Shown: piece by piece, positions 50,527-60,666 of the stretch
How the letters are laid out: the number at the start of each line of letters is the position of its first letter
Position numbering within the stretch: the first letter of the stretch is position 1
Source of the DNA: an uncultured Tateyamaria sp.
Lineage (GTDB): Bacteria > Pseudomonadota > Alphaproteobacteria > Rhodobacterales > Rhodobacteraceae
Direction: 5' to 3'
DNA: 64,000 bases
Assembly (NCBI RefSeq): GCF_947496075.1
Contig: NZ_CANMBJ010000006.1
Location: 228,501-292,500, forward strand
Position numbers and translations under genes: made by a program
The notes under the pieces: model-generated
Databases searched by the model: none
The model's input: the letters and a program-made list of their open reading frames with translations, nothing else
What the model was told of the DNA's origin: nothing

Positions 50527-51243
50527 TCAGTGGTTTGGCGCAGATGCCTGCGGACTAAGCATTTCTGACAAAATCGCCTCGGCTGCGGCCTTTGGGCTGG
50601 GTGCTTTCCAGATCGGGCGCCCCACCACGACATGATCAACGCCGTCTGCAATGGCATTCGCTGGCGTCGCAACGCGCTTCTGATCGCCCAGATCGGCCCC
50701 TGCCGGGCGGACGCCGGGTGTGACAATCAGCCGACCATCTGCCTCGGGCAGGGTGCGGATCGCGCGTGCTTCATGGGGTGATGCAATGACACCGTCAGCA
50801 CCGGCCGCAAAGGCGCGCCCCGCTCGTTCCGTGACCAGATCAGAGATATCGCCGGCCCGGATCAGGCATTCGTCCAGATCCGCCCGATCCAGCGATGTCA
50901 GGACGGTCACGGCCAGAATCTTGAGGTTGCTGCCCGCAGCCCCTTCCTTGGCGGCTTGCACCACGTGGGGATCGCCATGCACCGTCAGGAAATCCAGGTC
51001 GAATTGCGCAAGGCCCCGCACCGCAGCCTCGACCGTGGCGCCAATGTCGAACAGCTTCATGTCCAGAAAGATGCGCTTGCCCCGTTCCTGTTTCAGCTCA
51101 TTCGCGAGGGCAAGGCCGCCACCTGTCAGCATGCCTAGCCCGATCTTGTAGAAACTTACGCTGTCCCCCAGTTGGTCAGCCAGTTCTAACCCGGCCACAG
51201 CGTTTGGCACGTCCATTGCCACGATCAACCTGTCGTCTGCCAT
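50527..51243 (-). CDS. pyrF: Orotidine 5'-phosphate decarboxylase
   Basis: 238 residues. Catalyses the last step of UMP synthesis. Diagnostic sequence: LIVAMDVPN at the start, FYKIGLGMLTGGG, the active-site FLDMKLFDIGATVEAAVRG (Lys and Asp tetrad), VITPGVRP equivalent IVTPGVRPAGADLGDQKRV, and DHVVVGRPIWKAP. Length is as expected. A terminator-like hairpin on the same strand upstream separates it from the next gene. Confidence 0.96.
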   Translation of the reverse strand: MADDRLIVAMDVPNAVAGLELADQLGDSVSFYKIGLGMLTGGGLALANELKQERGKRIFLDMKLFDIGATVEAAVRGLAQFDLDFLTVHGDPHVVQAAKEGAAGSNLKILAVTVLTSLDRADLDECLIRAGDISDLVTERAGRAFAAGADGVIASPHEARAIRTLPEADGRLIVTPGVRPAGADLGDQKRVATPANAIADGVDHVVVGRPIWKAPSPKAAAEAILSEMLSPQASAPNH

Positions 51244-51294
51244 GTCTGGTCCCCCGCATCTGGCGTTTGGATGGTCTTAGGGCAGGTTGAAGAC

Positions 51295-51327
51295 GAAAAA
51301 AAGCCCGGATGCAGGACGCACCCGGGC
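51295..51327 (-). terminator. Rho-independent terminator upstream of pyrF
   Basis: Minus-strand GCCCGGGTGC-GTCCT-GCATCCGGGC (one mismatch) followed by seven T. It ends transcription of the minus-strand gene at 51440-51751 before pyrF. Confidence 0.8.
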
Positions 51328-51439
51328 CAGTTTCAGAGACTTAGCAGGCAGGCACCTGTCTCTGTTTGGTTCCGTTGCGATGGGGTTTGCGCGGGGACAG
51401 AAGCTGCGCAAAGCCCGTGGGGCAACGGAACGAGGGAAA

Positions 51440-51751
51440 TCAGGCCGCGCGTGGGCGCAGCGCGGCAAACGTATCAATCGTCATACGGCGCAAACCGGCA
51501 AGCCGGTTGGCGCGGCGCGGTGCCATGGCGGCAGGCATGTGTGTTACTTCAGAGCGGCCTCGTGTGTGACGGCGCATCGCCTGGGTTGCGAGGCCGTTGG
51601 CGGCATCCGCGAACTCCATCGTAATGGGCGCATTGATGGCGCAGGCATAGCTGCGCGCGCCTGTGGCGTCGTGCACGGTTACGAGTGCTTCGAAAGACTG
51701 CGTGGCGGCGTTGTAGATCACATCGCTCAGTTGCAACGGAACAGTCTGCAT
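51440..51751 (-). CDS. Conserved-looking hypothetical protein (103 aa)
   Basis: 103 residues from ATG 51751 with AGGTG upstream; GTG 51760 is an alternative. First ~60 residues are beta-rich (VPLQLSDVIYNAATQSFEAL then VTVHDATGARSYACAINAPI), the C-terminal third is basic and ends with MTIDTFAALRPRAA. I do not recognise a family. The terminator downstream supports a real transcript. Its upstream region is the 440-bp stretch shared with clpB. Confidence 0.65.
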   Translation of the reverse strand: MQTVPLQLSDVIYNAATQSFEALVTVHDATGARSYACAINAPITMEFADAANGLATQAMRRHTRGRSEVTHMPAAMAPRRANRLAGLRRMTIDTFAALRPRAA

Positions 51752-52085
51752 TTGGGTCACCTACATGTTGTGGTTCTGCTCGTGTGCCATTCAACATGGG
51801 TGAGAGATTTCAGGATTTAAGGGGGAATCCCCGTCACGTTGAGTCACAGACCTGTGCCCAACGTTTCAGATTAAGCGGCTGATTTTAAGCAAGATTCTGA
51901 AATTGTTAGCTTTTTGGCAACGGATGCGTATGGTAAATGGCGTTTCTTCTAACCCATTGAATCGGCGAGGTTTTGCCAAAAGCCGTGAATGGGCCGTACG
52001 AATGTGAAGGATTGACGTGATGCTGACGCGTAGAAGCGCGACCGATAGCGGCCCTGAAAAACGTGTGGGAATTCCACCTGTGGCA
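51752..52085. other. Intergenic region upstream of clpB
   Basis: Part of a 442-bp gap. Divergent control region for the 103-residue gene (left) and clpB (right). Apart from the heat-shock-type promoter listed next I see no gene, repeat or RNA. The stretch is more AT-rich than its surroundings. Confidence 0.5.
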
Positions 52086-52114
52086 CTTGTGCAACGTTTG
52101 GCGGTTCCCCATCT
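52086..52114 (+). promoter_or_regulatory. Heat-shock (RpoH/sigma-32) promoter of clpB
   Basis: CTTG at 52086-52089 followed 17 bases later by CCCCATCT at 52107-52114. This fits the sigma-32 pattern CTTGaaa ... CCCCATnT well at the -10. It would start transcription about 75 bp before the clpB ATG. Confidence 0.65.
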
Positions 52115-52193
52115 TGTTTTCGTAGGCCCGCTGGGCCGCGTGCCTCCGGGAGGGCGCGGCTTGAAAAGGGCGCTGACAAAGGAGAAATAACCC

Positions 52194-54809
52194 ATGGACT
52201 TATCGAAGTTCACGGAGCGGTCGCGCGGCTTTGTTCAGGCAGCGCAGACAATCGCTGCACGCGACAGCCATCAACGGCTGGCCCCCGAACATATCTTGAA
52301 AGCACTGATGGATGACGAGCAGGGCCTTGCATCCAACCTAATCACACGTGCCGGTGGTGATCCTGCCCGCGTCCTGACCCATGTGGATCAGACGCTGGCG
52401 AAGATGCCCAAGGTGACGGGCGATGCCGCACAGGTCTATCTGGACAATGCGACAGCGAAGGTATTGGCCGAAGCCGAGGCGCTGGCCAAGAAGGCAGGTG
52501 ATAGCTTTGTGCCCGTCGAGCGCATCTTGATGGCGCTTGGCATGGTCAAATCCGGTGCGAAGGATGCGCTTGCGGCGGGCAAAGTGAACCCGCAGGCTTT
52601 GAATTCCGCCATCAACGACATTCGCAAGGGACGGACCGCTGACAGCGCAAGCGCCGAAGAAGGGTACGACGCGTTGAAGAAATACGCGATGGACCTGACC
52701 GAACGCGCCGAGGCGGGCAAGATTGACCCGATCATTGGCCGGGACGAGGAAATCCGGCGTGCCATGCAAGTGTTGAGCCGCCGCACCAAAAACAACCCGG
52801 TTCTGATTGGTGAACCCGGTGTCGGTAAGACGGCCATTGCCGAAGGGCTTGCCTTGCGCATCGTGAATGGTGATGTGCCCGAAAGCCTGAGCAACAAGCG
52901 GCTGCTGGCTTTGGACATGGGCGCCCTGATTGCTGGCGCGAAGTATCGCGGTGAGTTTGAGGAACGGCTGAAGGCGGTTCTGACCGAAGTGACCGAAGCC
53001 GCGGGCGAGATCATCCTGTTCATCGACGAGATGCACACGTTGGTGGGCGCGGGCAAAACGGATGGCGCGATGGACGCGGCGAACCTAATCAAGCCAGCCT
53101 TGGCGCGGGGTGAGTTGCACTGTGTGGGTGCCACGACCCTTGATGAATACCGCAAGTATGTAGAGAAGGACGCCGCACTGGCGCGTCGGTTCCAGCCGGT
53201 CATGATCGCTGAGCCGACGGTCGAGGATACGATCAGCATCCTGCGGGGCATCAAGGAGAAGTACGAACTCCACCACGGTGTGCGCGTGTCGGACAGTGCG
53301 CTGGTAACTGCTGCGACGCTGAGCCATCGCTATATTACTGACCGGTTCCTGCCGGACAAGGCCATCGACTTGGTGGATGAGGCCGCGTCGCGCTTGCGGA
53401 TGGAAGTAGACTCCAAGCCCGAGGAATTGGACGCACTCGACCGCCAGATCCTGCAAATGCAGATCGAGGTTGAGGCGCTGCGCCTTGAGGATGATCAAGC
53501 CTCGAAAGATCGGCTTGAGACGCTTGAAAAGGACTTGGCCGATCTGCAGGAGCGCAGCGCCGAGATGACGGCGCAGTGGCAGGGCGAGCGGGACAAGCTG
53601 GCCTCGGCCCGGGACATCAAAGAGCAGTTGGATCATGCGCGGGCGGCTTTGGATATCGCCAAGCGTGAAGGCAATCTGGCGAAAGCGGGTGAGCTGTCCT
53701 ACGGCGTGATCCCTGATCTTGAGCGCAAGCTGGGCGAGGCCGAAGGGGCCGAGACCGATGCCATGGTGGCGGAGGCTGTACGGCCCGAGCAGATCGCGAG
53801 TGTTGTTGAACGTTGGACCGGTATTCCAACCTCCAAGATGCTCGAAGGCGAGCGCGAGAAGCTGTTGCGTATGGAAGAGCAGCTGCACAACCGTGTGATT
53901 GGTCAGGACAGTGCTGTGCGGGCGGTGGCCAATGCGGTGCGCCGGGCGCGAGCGGGTCTGAACGATGAGAACCGGCCGCTGGGCTCTTTCCTGTTCCTCG
54001 GGCCGACCGGTGTGGGTAAGACCGAGCTGACCAAAGCGGTGGCCGAGTTCCTGTTTGATGACGAGCACGCGATGGTTCGGATCGACATGTCGGAGTACAT
54101 GGAGAAGCATTCGGTCGCGCGGCTGATCGGGGCTCCTCCGGGGTATGTCGGGTATGACGAGGGTGGCGCGCTGACTGAAAGTGTCCGGCGCCGACCGTAC
54201 CAGGTGGTGCTGTTCGATGAGGTCGAAAAAGCGCACCCGGATGTGTTCAACGTTCTGTTGCAGGTTCTGGATGATGGGGTGCTGACCGATGGTCAGGGCC
54301 GGACGGTCGACTTCAAGCAGACGCTGATCATCCTGACATCGAACCTGGGGGCGCAGGCGCTGAGCCAGCTGCCGGACGGGGCGGATGCGAGCGATGCGCG
54401 GCGGGATGTGATGGATGCGGTGCGGGCGCATTTCCGGCCCGAGTTCCTGAACCGCCTGGACGAGACGATCATCTTTGATCGGCTGGGGCGGGACGATATG
54501 GACGGGATCGTGGACATCCAGATGGCCCGGCTTCTCAAACGGTTGGCGGCCCGGAAAATCGAGCTGTTGCTGGATGAGGGGGCCCGGACGTGGCTGGCCG
54601 ATGAGGGGTATGACCCTGTGTTTGGGGCGCGGCCCTTGAAACGGGTCATCCAATCGGCGCTCCAGAACCCGCTGGCAGAGATGCTGCTGGCCGGTGATAT
54701 CAAGGATGGAGACACGATCGAGGTGACCGCTGGATCCGATGGGTTGCTCATCGGGGACCGGGTTTCGGGGACCAATCGGCCCCGCCCTGAGGATGCGGTG
54801 ATCCACTGA
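52194..54809 (+). CDS. clpB: ATP-dependent chaperone ClpB
   Basis: 871-residue AAA+ disaggregase that rescues aggregated proteins with DnaK. N-terminal repeat domain (residues ~1-145), first AAA domain (Walker [14 protein letters not shown] ~205; Walker [16 protein letters not shown]), middle coiled-coil domain (about 400-520, [24 protein letters not shown] heptads), second AAA domain (Walker [34 protein letters not shown]; sensor [13 protein letters not shown]) and the C-terminal D2 small domain. GGAGAAATAACCC precedes ATG. Length typical. Confidence 0.97.
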   Translation: MDLSKFTERSRGFVQAAQTIAARDSHQRLAPEHILKALMDDEQGLASNLITRAGGDPARVLTHVDQTLAKMPKVTGDAAQVYLDNATAKVLAEAEALAKKAGDSFVPVERILMALGMVKSGAKDALAAGKVNPQALNSAINDIRKGRTADSASAEEGYDALKKYAMDLTERAEAGKIDPIIGRDEEIRRAMQVLSRRTKNNPVLIGEPGVGKTAIAEGLALRIVNGDVPESLSNKRLLALDMGALIAGAKYRGEFEERLKAVLTEVTEAAGEIILFIDEMHTLVGAGKTDGAMDAANLIKPALARGELHCVGATTLDEYRKYVEKDAALARRFQPVMIAEPTVEDTISILRGIKEKYELHHGVRVSDSALVTAATLSHRYITDRFLPDKAIDLVDEAASRLRMEVDSKPEELDALDRQILQMQIEVEALRLEDDQASKDRLETLEKDLADLQERSAEMTAQWQGERDKLASARDIKEQLDHARAALDIAKREGNLAKAGELSYGVIPDLERKLGEAEGAETDAMVAEAVRPEQIASVVERWTGIPTSKMLEGEREKLLRMEEQLHNRVIGQDSAVRAVANAVRRARAGLNDENRPLGSFLFLGPTGVGKTELTKAVAEFLFDDEHAMVRIDMSEYMEKHSVARLIGAPPGYVGYDEGGALTESVRRRPYQVVLFDEVEKAHPDVFNVLLQVLDDGVLTDGQGRTVDFKQTLIILTSNLGAQALSQLPDGADASDARRDVMDAVRAHFRPEFLNRLDETIIFDRLGRDDMDGIVDIQMARLLKRLAARKIELLLDEGARTWLADEGYDPVFGARPLKRVIQSALQNPLAEMLLAGDIKDGDTIEVTAGSDGLLIGDRVSGTNRPRPEDAVIH

Positions 54810-54817
54810 TCTTGATG

Positions 54818-54837
54818 GGCCCCGGATGGGGCCTTTT
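54818..54837 (+). terminator. Terminator after clpB
   Basis: GGCCCC-GGAT-GGGGCC followed by TTTT. Directly after it a second dyad TGTCCCA-CGC-TGGGACA occurs at 54844-54860. Confidence 0.7.
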
Positions 54838-55531
54838 GGGGGGTGTCCCACGCTGGGACATCCCCCGTTCCCATAGACTTCAATGGGTTACAGAGGTGGG
54901 TTTAGGATTTGTTAGGGTTTGGAGCGTCACACCAGCGTGACTTGCCTGACTTGTGGTGGCCTTTCGTGCGGGACATTTTAGTGGCAGTTGCCAGTCCAAA
55001 GCCGACGCCGCTGGATCGACCCATGCGTTAGATCTGCGGGACGAAACCGCGTTCATTCAAATCACTGACCAGACCGGAATCAAGCCGCAGGCGCCGGTCC
55101 AACACAAGCCCGTCCCGGCGGGCTGGTGTTTTGGTGCCTGTGCCGAACAGAATTTCTGTGGAATGTGCTTGGCGACCATAAAACGCTACCGAATGAGCGG
55201 TGCGACACCACCCCACGGGCTTGTATTGGGCCGGTTCAAGGGACGGAGTTGCCTTTACCCCTATGCTGTCAAATGACTGCTCTCAGCCCGAAGCAGACTT
55301 TCAAAACCTGATCCATTCTATCGACGAACATTCAGCAGGTGAAAGACGTGTTTTGTCGTGAACCTTTTCCAAGGCTGTGAGGACTCAACTAGGCATAACC
55401 TCCAGCCCGTCGTGGACAAGAGGTTCTCCAACTCCCGTATCAGGCGGGCCAAAGGGCGCGTCTGTCGCCTACTTGTCGGAATCGCGCCCTCAAATGGCTC
55501 TCTTGCACAACGTCAAAAAAGGAAAGGCAAA
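54838..55531. other. Gene-poor stretch between clpB and the orphan 461-residue gene
   Basis: About 690 bp. Short frames exist on both strands but none has a ribosome site or recognisable protein pattern. It holds the dyad TGTCCCA-CGC-TGGGACA (54844-54860) and a long hairpin at 55101-55130 (outer AACAC/GTGTT, inner AGCCCG/CGGGCT) ending in TTTT. Composition drops in GC towards the right. It may be a decayed region. Confidence 0.5.
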
Positions 55532-56917
55532 ATGACAAACCCCATCATTCTTTATAGAGCCGGTGAATCCGGAAAAAAAATCGGATCATTTGACGCCAGC
55601 GGCGGCATCGATGCCATTGTGGCTCACCCTCAAGTGCTGCCACTCTTCCGTTCGCATGTGGCGGGAAACACCAGTGCTGTAAATACACTGGATTTTATTA
55701 TTGCTCTAAAGGATCAGAAAGATCCGGTTGAGATCGTTCAAACCTTTATCGAACCAGGCGCAAAGCGTCAGATCAATGTCAGCGGTGCGAACCTTTGGGA
55801 GTTCAAGTCACTGTTTAAGAATCCCGACGCAGGTATGGCCGACATGCCGGGATTTGGCCCTCCTGGCGAGGAAGAGCCCTTGGACGGCGGATCGATCCAG
55901 GGAGGCGTTGATCTGGATGGTTCCGTTGATGACTTTGCAACCTTGATGGCTGAAGGTGACGCCCAAGACACAACGGAACTGGATCTCAAAGATCCACAAC
56001 TCTTTCAGGCCATACGTCTGGACGCTGGAAATTTTTTAGTCGCGAATTATGTCTCAATCTTTTACTCGTCAGACAGCCCATTTATGGATTATTGCTACTC
56101 AGTGATTGGCAAGCCAGACGCTTTTGCGACCCAATTGGGCCTGAGGGACAAAGCCGATGTGGAGATGTTTGGCATCTTCAGGATCGCTGTCACGATGAAA
56201 AACCGCAGAGTCATCAGCGAGGTCGGCCCTGAACTTGCCAAGACACTGCATATCGATCTCAAACAGCTCGTTTTGACAACGAATAGCAAGATCGAACAAA
56301 GGACTGCGGAGAAGAGTTCGGAGGCCTCTGATTGGAAAAAGAAGATTTGGGAAAATGGCACCTTCGAGATTGCAGTTAAGCAATTTGTCGAAGCGCAAGT
56401 AGCGGGGCAGAAGAAAGGGATGGCTGCTTCCCTGGATACCGCTCACAGTGTTGCATCCATATCATTGAACATGCCTTCACTGACCAAAAAGATGATTCTT
56501 GACGAAATCTTGAGCTACGCAAAAAATAGGGCGAAAACAACGGGTGGTGGTCAACAGGACGGCGCGGACGCAGCGCGGGCAAAAAAAGACATCCAGCCAC
56601 ATTTGGACATTTCCTTGGTCACTCAGGTGAAGTGGCAAGAATTCCTCAAGATCTACGGGCTTGAACCGGAAGATGAAAAAGAAGTTCGCAAGCTCGCCCA
56701 GATATACGTGAAGCACGGAAAAGACGAGGCAAGGACCCTTTCGCAAAGTTTGTTTAACAAACAGAAGAAGAGAAAGAGCAGATCCTTCAGATTCGCAAAT
56801 GCGGAGCATGTTGAAGCTGCGTTGGCCAACACGCTAGAACTCAAACAGAACGGCAAAAACCTGAAAAAGCCTGTGAAAGCATCTCAGGCCAAAGGGTTTG
56901 ATGATGCGGAGGAATGA
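55532..56917 (+). CDS. Orphan 461-residue hypothetical protein
   Basis: Starts at ATG 55532 (GGAAAGG upstream). Visibly lower GC than neighbours. N-terminal region MTNPIILYRAGESGKKIGSF; an acidic Gly/Asp-rich linker at ~110-155 (GFGPPGEEEPLDGGSIQGGV); a central mixed region; helical C-terminus with a basic end (FNKQKKRKSRSFRF). No signal peptide or membrane helix, no motif I recognise. Isolated, with gene-poor DNA on both sides, which points to horizontal acquisition. A DNA- or RNA-binding tail is possible from charge alone. Confidence 0.7.
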   Translation: MTNPIILYRAGESGKKIGSFDASGGIDAIVAHPQVLPLFRSHVAGNTSAVNTLDFIIALKDQKDPVEIVQTFIEPGAKRQINVSGANLWEFKSLFKNPDAGMADMPGFGPPGEEEPLDGGSIQGGVDLDGSVDDFATLMAEGDAQDTTELDLKDPQLFQAIRLDAGNFLVANYVSIFYSSDSPFMDYCYSVIGKPDAFATQLGLRDKADVEMFGIFRIAVTMKNRRVISEVGPELAKTLHIDLKQLVLTTNSKIEQRTAEKSSEASDWKKKIWENGTFEIAVKQFVEAQVAGQKKGMAASLDTAHSVASISLNMPSLTKKMILDEILSYAKNRAKTTGGGQQDGADAARAKKDIQPHLDISLVTQVKWQEFLKIYGLEPEDEKEVRKLAQIYVKHGKDEARTLSQSLFNKQKKRKSRSFRFANAEHVEAALANTLELKQNGKNLKKPVKASQAKGFDDAEE

Positions 56918-57171
56918 GGGGTATTTTATATGTATCGCGGACCCCGATAAGATATTGACCGCGGTAAAGTAGAGTTTGTCCGTAAACTACTCGTTGGCTG
57001 TCCGATCGGTTTCTCACCTGCGGCGGACTGCTGGTTCGACGTATAGCGCCGCAGCATGACAGCTGCATCATGTAAATCTACTATTGGCGGTACCTATCTG
57101 GAAAGCCGCCGATAGTCTGAAACTTTGCAAAGTCCGCTTCCTGCGCAACCCGCGGTATTGGCGATGCGGGA

Positions 57172-58749
57172 TCATGGCAAGGTGAGCCTGCGCTCTATTC
57201 CAATCCGGTCCAGAAACTCCTGGTCATGGCTGACCACAAGGATTGCGCCGTCATATGCGCTGAGGGCGGCCTCCAATGTCTCGACCGCTTCGATATCGAG
57301 GTGATTGCTGGGTTCGTCGAGTAGTAGGAGTTGGCGCGGCTGGCTGTGTCCGAGGGTACAGGCTAATCCGGCGCGCAGGCGTTGTCCACCGCTGAGCGCG
57401 CCGATGCGTTGGTGGGCATCATCCCCCCGAAAGAGGAAGCGGGCGAGGGCGGCGCGTCGGGTGTTTTCGCTGGCCTCCGGGTCGATGCGGGCGAAGGCGT
57501 CGCGGACCGTTTCCTCTGGATCGAACAGGCTGAGGTCCTGATCGAGGAGGGCCGCCGGGACATGGAGTGCGATGGAACCGGCCTGCGGGTGCAGATCGCC
57601 GTGAATGCAGGCAAGCAAGGTTGATTTGCCCGAGCCGTTTGCGCCCGTGATCGCAATGCGTTCCGGGCCGCGGATGGTGAGGGACACATCGGTGAGGATG
57701 GGCCGATCCTGTTGGTATCCGAAGTGCAGGTTGTCGACCTGCAAGACGTTGCGTCCGTCGACCAAGCCGGAGGGCGGGATGTCGATGGTGAGAGGTTGCA
57801 GAACCTCGAGTGCTTCGCGTGCGTCTTCGAGGGTGGAGTCTGCCTTCTCCATTTGACGGTTGCGCAATCGGGCGGCGGAGGCGCCTGATCCCTCGCTGCG
57901 TTCTTTTGCGGCGTCGAGCACGAGCTTTGACTGGCTGCCCGAGGCGCGCAACTGCCTGCCTTGCCGGTCGGTGCGGGCCTTGCGTTCGGCCGCCAGCCGC
58001 ACCCGCGCCCGGGTGTCGGCCACCGCGCGTTCTGCGCGGGCCAGATCGGTTTCTGCCGCTGCCAGTTCGGCGGCTTTCATGTCCCGATAGGCGGCGTAGT
58101 TGCCGCCATAGGTGCGTGCGCCAAGCGTCGTCAGTTCGACAATTGCGTCCATCTCGGCCAGCAGGGTGCGGTCGTGGCTTGCGACGATGACGCAGCCCTG
58201 CCACGCGCGCAGGGCTTGGACCACCTGTGTGCGTCCAAGGTGATCGAGGTGGTTTGTTGGTTCGTCCAGCAAAAGCGCATCCGGTTCCGCGAACATGAGT
58301 GCCGCGAGCCCTGCGCGGGTGCGTTGTCCGCCGGATAGTGCATTAAGCGGTGTCTCTGGCGGTTGGTCCAGGCCCATGTTGCCCAAGGCGGCGCCCAAGC
58401 GCGCCTCGAGTGTCCAATCTGCATCTGCCAGATCATCTGCGGTCGCTTCGCCTTTTTCGGCGCGGGCAAGAATGGCAAGTTGGTCCGTCACGCCGAACAG
58501 GTCGGACAGGGTCGCGTCTTTGCGCTGCTCGGGGTTTTGTTGCAGGAACCCGACCTTTGGGGGCTTTGTTATGGTGCCGGACGAGGGGGTGATTTCGCCC
58601 GCAATCAGGCGCAGAAGCGTTGTCTTGCCGGTCCCGTTGCGCCCAACAAGGCCCGTCCGGCCAAGCCCGAATGTCAGGTTCAGATCGGTGAAAAGATGTG
58701 TGTTGTTCGGGGTGTGCCAGCTGAGGCCGGCCAGAACGATAGGGGACAT
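57172..58749 (-). CDS. ABC-F family ATP-binding protein
   Basis: 525 residues with two ABC domains and no membrane helices. First domain: Walker A GRNGTGKTTLL, signature LSGGQRTRAGLAALM, Walker B ALLLDEPTNHLDHLG, HIVASHDR-like VIVASHDRTLL; linker of charged helix (~220-300); second domain: GANGSGKSTLL, LSGGQRLRAGLACTL, LLLLDEPSNHLDIE, VVSHDQEFLD. ABC-F proteins act on ribosomes in translation rescue or antibiotic protection. It lacks the long Arm/PtIM features of resistance factors, so a housekeeping or Uup/YheS-like role is more likely. Confidence 0.93.
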   Translation of the reverse strand: MSPIVLAGLSWHTPNNTHLFTDLNLTFGLGRTGLVGRNGTGKTTLLRLIAGEITPSSGTITKPPKVGFLQQNPEQRKDATLSDLFGVTDQLAILARAEKGEATADDLADADWTLEARLGAALGNMGLDQPPETPLNALSGGQRTRAGLAALMFAEPDALLLDEPTNHLDHLGRTQVVQALRAWQGCVIVASHDRTLLAEMDAIVELTTLGARTYGGNYAAYRDMKAAELAAAETDLARAERAVADTRARVRLAAERKARTDRQGRQLRASGSQSKLVLDAAKERSEGSGASAARLRNRQMEKADSTLEDAREALEVLQPLTIDIPPSGLVDGRNVLQVDNLHFGYQQDRPILTDVSLTIRGPERIAITGANGSGKSTLLACIHGDLHPQAGSIALHVPAALLDQDLSLFDPEETVRDAFARIDPEASENTRRAALARFLFRGDDAHQRIGALSGGQRLRAGLACTLGHSQPRQLLLLDEPSNHLDIEAVETLEAALSAYDGAILVVSHDQEFLDRIGIERRLTLP

Positions 58750-58962
58750 TGAAAGTGCTCGCTATTGGAAACCGTGGAGGGGTCAAATGGCGAGTGTGCA
58801 ATCCATGTTCTGGGTCCCGTTGGCGTTACGCTTGATATAATAGTGATGGGCAGGTGCGGATACAATGTGCAGGGTCGGCTGAACTGAAGTTTTGCCAACC
58901 TTCAAGAGCACGCCTAGCTTTTGCTCGCCCTCTGTTTTCGATGAACCGTGTTTGCCGCAGCT

Positions 58963-59804
58963 TTAGTGCGTTGACCCGAACACCCGCTCGATCGTTTCCA
59001 TCACGTCGTCCATCAGCCCCGGCACCTTGGCCTCGGGCCCTGAAAAGCGGAGAATCCAGCCGGAGCGCGTGAGTTCACGGCGGATTTGCAGACCTTGGGC
59101 GAATTTGATCGACCGGCGGGGGGCGTTGCGGGTGTTGGGGGCGGCGTCTCCGCTTTGTGGATTGAGTGCTTCGGTGATCACCGGTTCGAGTGCTGCCCAT
59201 TGGCCATTGAGCGTGTCGCTGCGGGATGTGCGGAGGGCGTCAGACAAGAGGTCTTCCCACCCGGCGCGGAGCGCCGAGGCCAGCCGTTCGATGCGTGCGA
59301 CCGACAGCCGTTCAGGTGTGGCAAGCGACCCGTCGAAGACCTGCACCACCAGCACGATGCTGCGCAGCCGTGCTTTCTTCTGACGTGAGAGCGTGCCGAA
59401 CAGGGCGCTGAGTGCGGCGTCTTCGGTGTCGAACAGATCGGAGCGGACGCAATCGAGGATGAGCCGCCCTTTCTCCCACGGGCTGATCTGGGCGCGGATT
59501 TCGTTTTCCGTCACCATGGAGGCAAGCGCGTCGGGGATGTCCTTGGGGGTTCGCAGGAAGGCGGGGATCGTCTCGGTTCAAGCGTGCGGGCGGCGGCGAG
59601 GCGGCGGAAGCCGGAGATCAGACCGTAGCGGTGGTCGTCGCGGGGTTGGCTGAGTTGCCAGATTTCGATGGGTTGGCGCAGGCCCGAGGTGAGGATGGAC
59701 ATTTCGAGTTCGTTTTGCGCCTCGGCGTCGTGCGTGTCGCGGTCGCGCGGCAAAGCGTGTGCGTCGATCTGGGAGAGCAGGATGTGATGGAGGGGGTCGG
59801 TCAT
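58963..59804 (-). pseudogene. ParB/RepB-like partition protein gene, broken by a frameshift
   Basis: Two consecutive frames together give one ~280-residue ParB-like protein. The N-terminal part from ATG 59804 (GAGG upstream) contains PLHHILLSQIDAHALPRDRD and QPIEIWQLSQPRDDHRYGLI with SGFRRLAAARTL; the rest (TETIPAFLRTPKDIPDALAS, VTENEIRAQISPWEKGR) is in another frame, interrupted by TGA at 59578-59580. Adding one base near 59575-59583 restores ARTL-(G)TETIPAF. The C-terminal half (to 58963) is RepB-like (KKARLRSIVLVVQVFDGSLA). Sequencing error or true mutation cannot be told apart; no ParA partner is adjacent. Confidence 0.75.
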
Positions 59805-59932
59805 CTTGGGCCTCATGTGCTGCGAATGTGCAGTATGGGGCCGGAACCGGGGTGTTGCGTCTGCGGTGGAGGCCCCGTGCGGTGGGGCCCCCGGTGTTCT
59901 GGTGCGGGATCCGGGGACCCCGCGTCGTTGGT

Positions 59933-60421
59933 TTAGCTGCTTGTTTCGGGCAGGATCACCTTGTCGATCACGTGGATCACGCCGTTCGAGGTTTCGATGT
60001 CGGCGCTGACGACATTGGCCTCGTCGACCTTTACGCCGTCGTCGAGGTCGATGGTGACGGCGTCACCCTGAACGGTGGTGGCTTCCATGTCGTCCTGCAG
60101 ATCGGTCGACATCACTTTGCCCGGGACAACGTGGTAGGTAAGGATGGCGGTCAGCTGGTCCTTGTTCTCGGGCAGCAGCAGGCTTTCGACTGTGCCTTCG
60201 GGCAGGGCGGCGAACGCTTCGTCCGTGGGTGCGAATACGGTGAAGGGACCTTCGCCTTTCAGCGTGTCGACCAGATCGGCGGCCTGGACTGCGGCCACGA
60301 GTGTTTCGAAAGAGCCTGCGCTGACGGCTGTGTCAACGATGTCTTTTTTGGCTGTACCGGCGAACGCGGCAGTTGCAACGGCGGCGATTGCGACGGAGGC
60401 GAGAAGTGTCTTGCGGAACAT
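59933..60421 (-). CDS. Secreted fasciclin-domain protein
   Basis: 162 residues. Signal peptide [20 protein letters not shown] ending AFA-G. One FAS1 domain: [20 protein letters not shown] at the start, [20 protein letters not shown] (H1 region) and [10 protein letters not shown] with [12 protein letters not shown] (H2 region). Single-FAS1 proteins are extracytoplasmic adhesion or surface proteins; function in this organism unknown. Upstream 245 bp to the glutamate synthase-like gene hold the divergent promoters. Confidence 0.93.
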   Translation of the reverse strand: MFRKTLLASVAIAAVATAAFAGTAKKDIVDTAVSAGSFETLVAAVQAADLVDTLKGEGPFTVFAPTDEAFAALPEGTVESLLLPENKDQLTAILTYHVVPGKVMSTDLQDDMEATTVQGDAVTIDLDDGVKVDEANVVSADIETSNGVIHVIDKVILPETSS

Positions 60422-60666
60422 ATGAGTGTCTCCCTTAATAGGTTGCGATACCCGTCATGCGGCATCGAAAGGGAAACGCGTGATATCGGTGTATGGATCA
60501 CGTGGAAATTTTTCCCACACTATCTTGAAACGCGCCATTGAGCCCCTAAGCTGGGCCGTCTTCACATTTCCACTCACGACTTTGTTAAGCATGGCAGAAA
60601 CCCGCCTGTGCTTGCTTCCTTGCTCCGGGCTTTGCACAGTGTGCGGAACTTTAGAGGGATGGTGTC

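Noticed and set aside
53085..54851. 588-aa minus-strand frame opposite clpB
   Set aside because: Shadow frame; ClpB on the plus strand is unambiguous.
54953..55276. 107-aa plus-strand frame in the gene-poor stretch after clpB
   Set aside because: No ribosome site, no family pattern, overlaps a terminator-like hairpin; kept as non-coding.
59817..59932. GC-rich inverted repeats between the ParB-like and fasciclin genes as a mobile element end
   Set aside because: They look like ordinary terminator or attenuator stems; no transposase remnant or target duplication.
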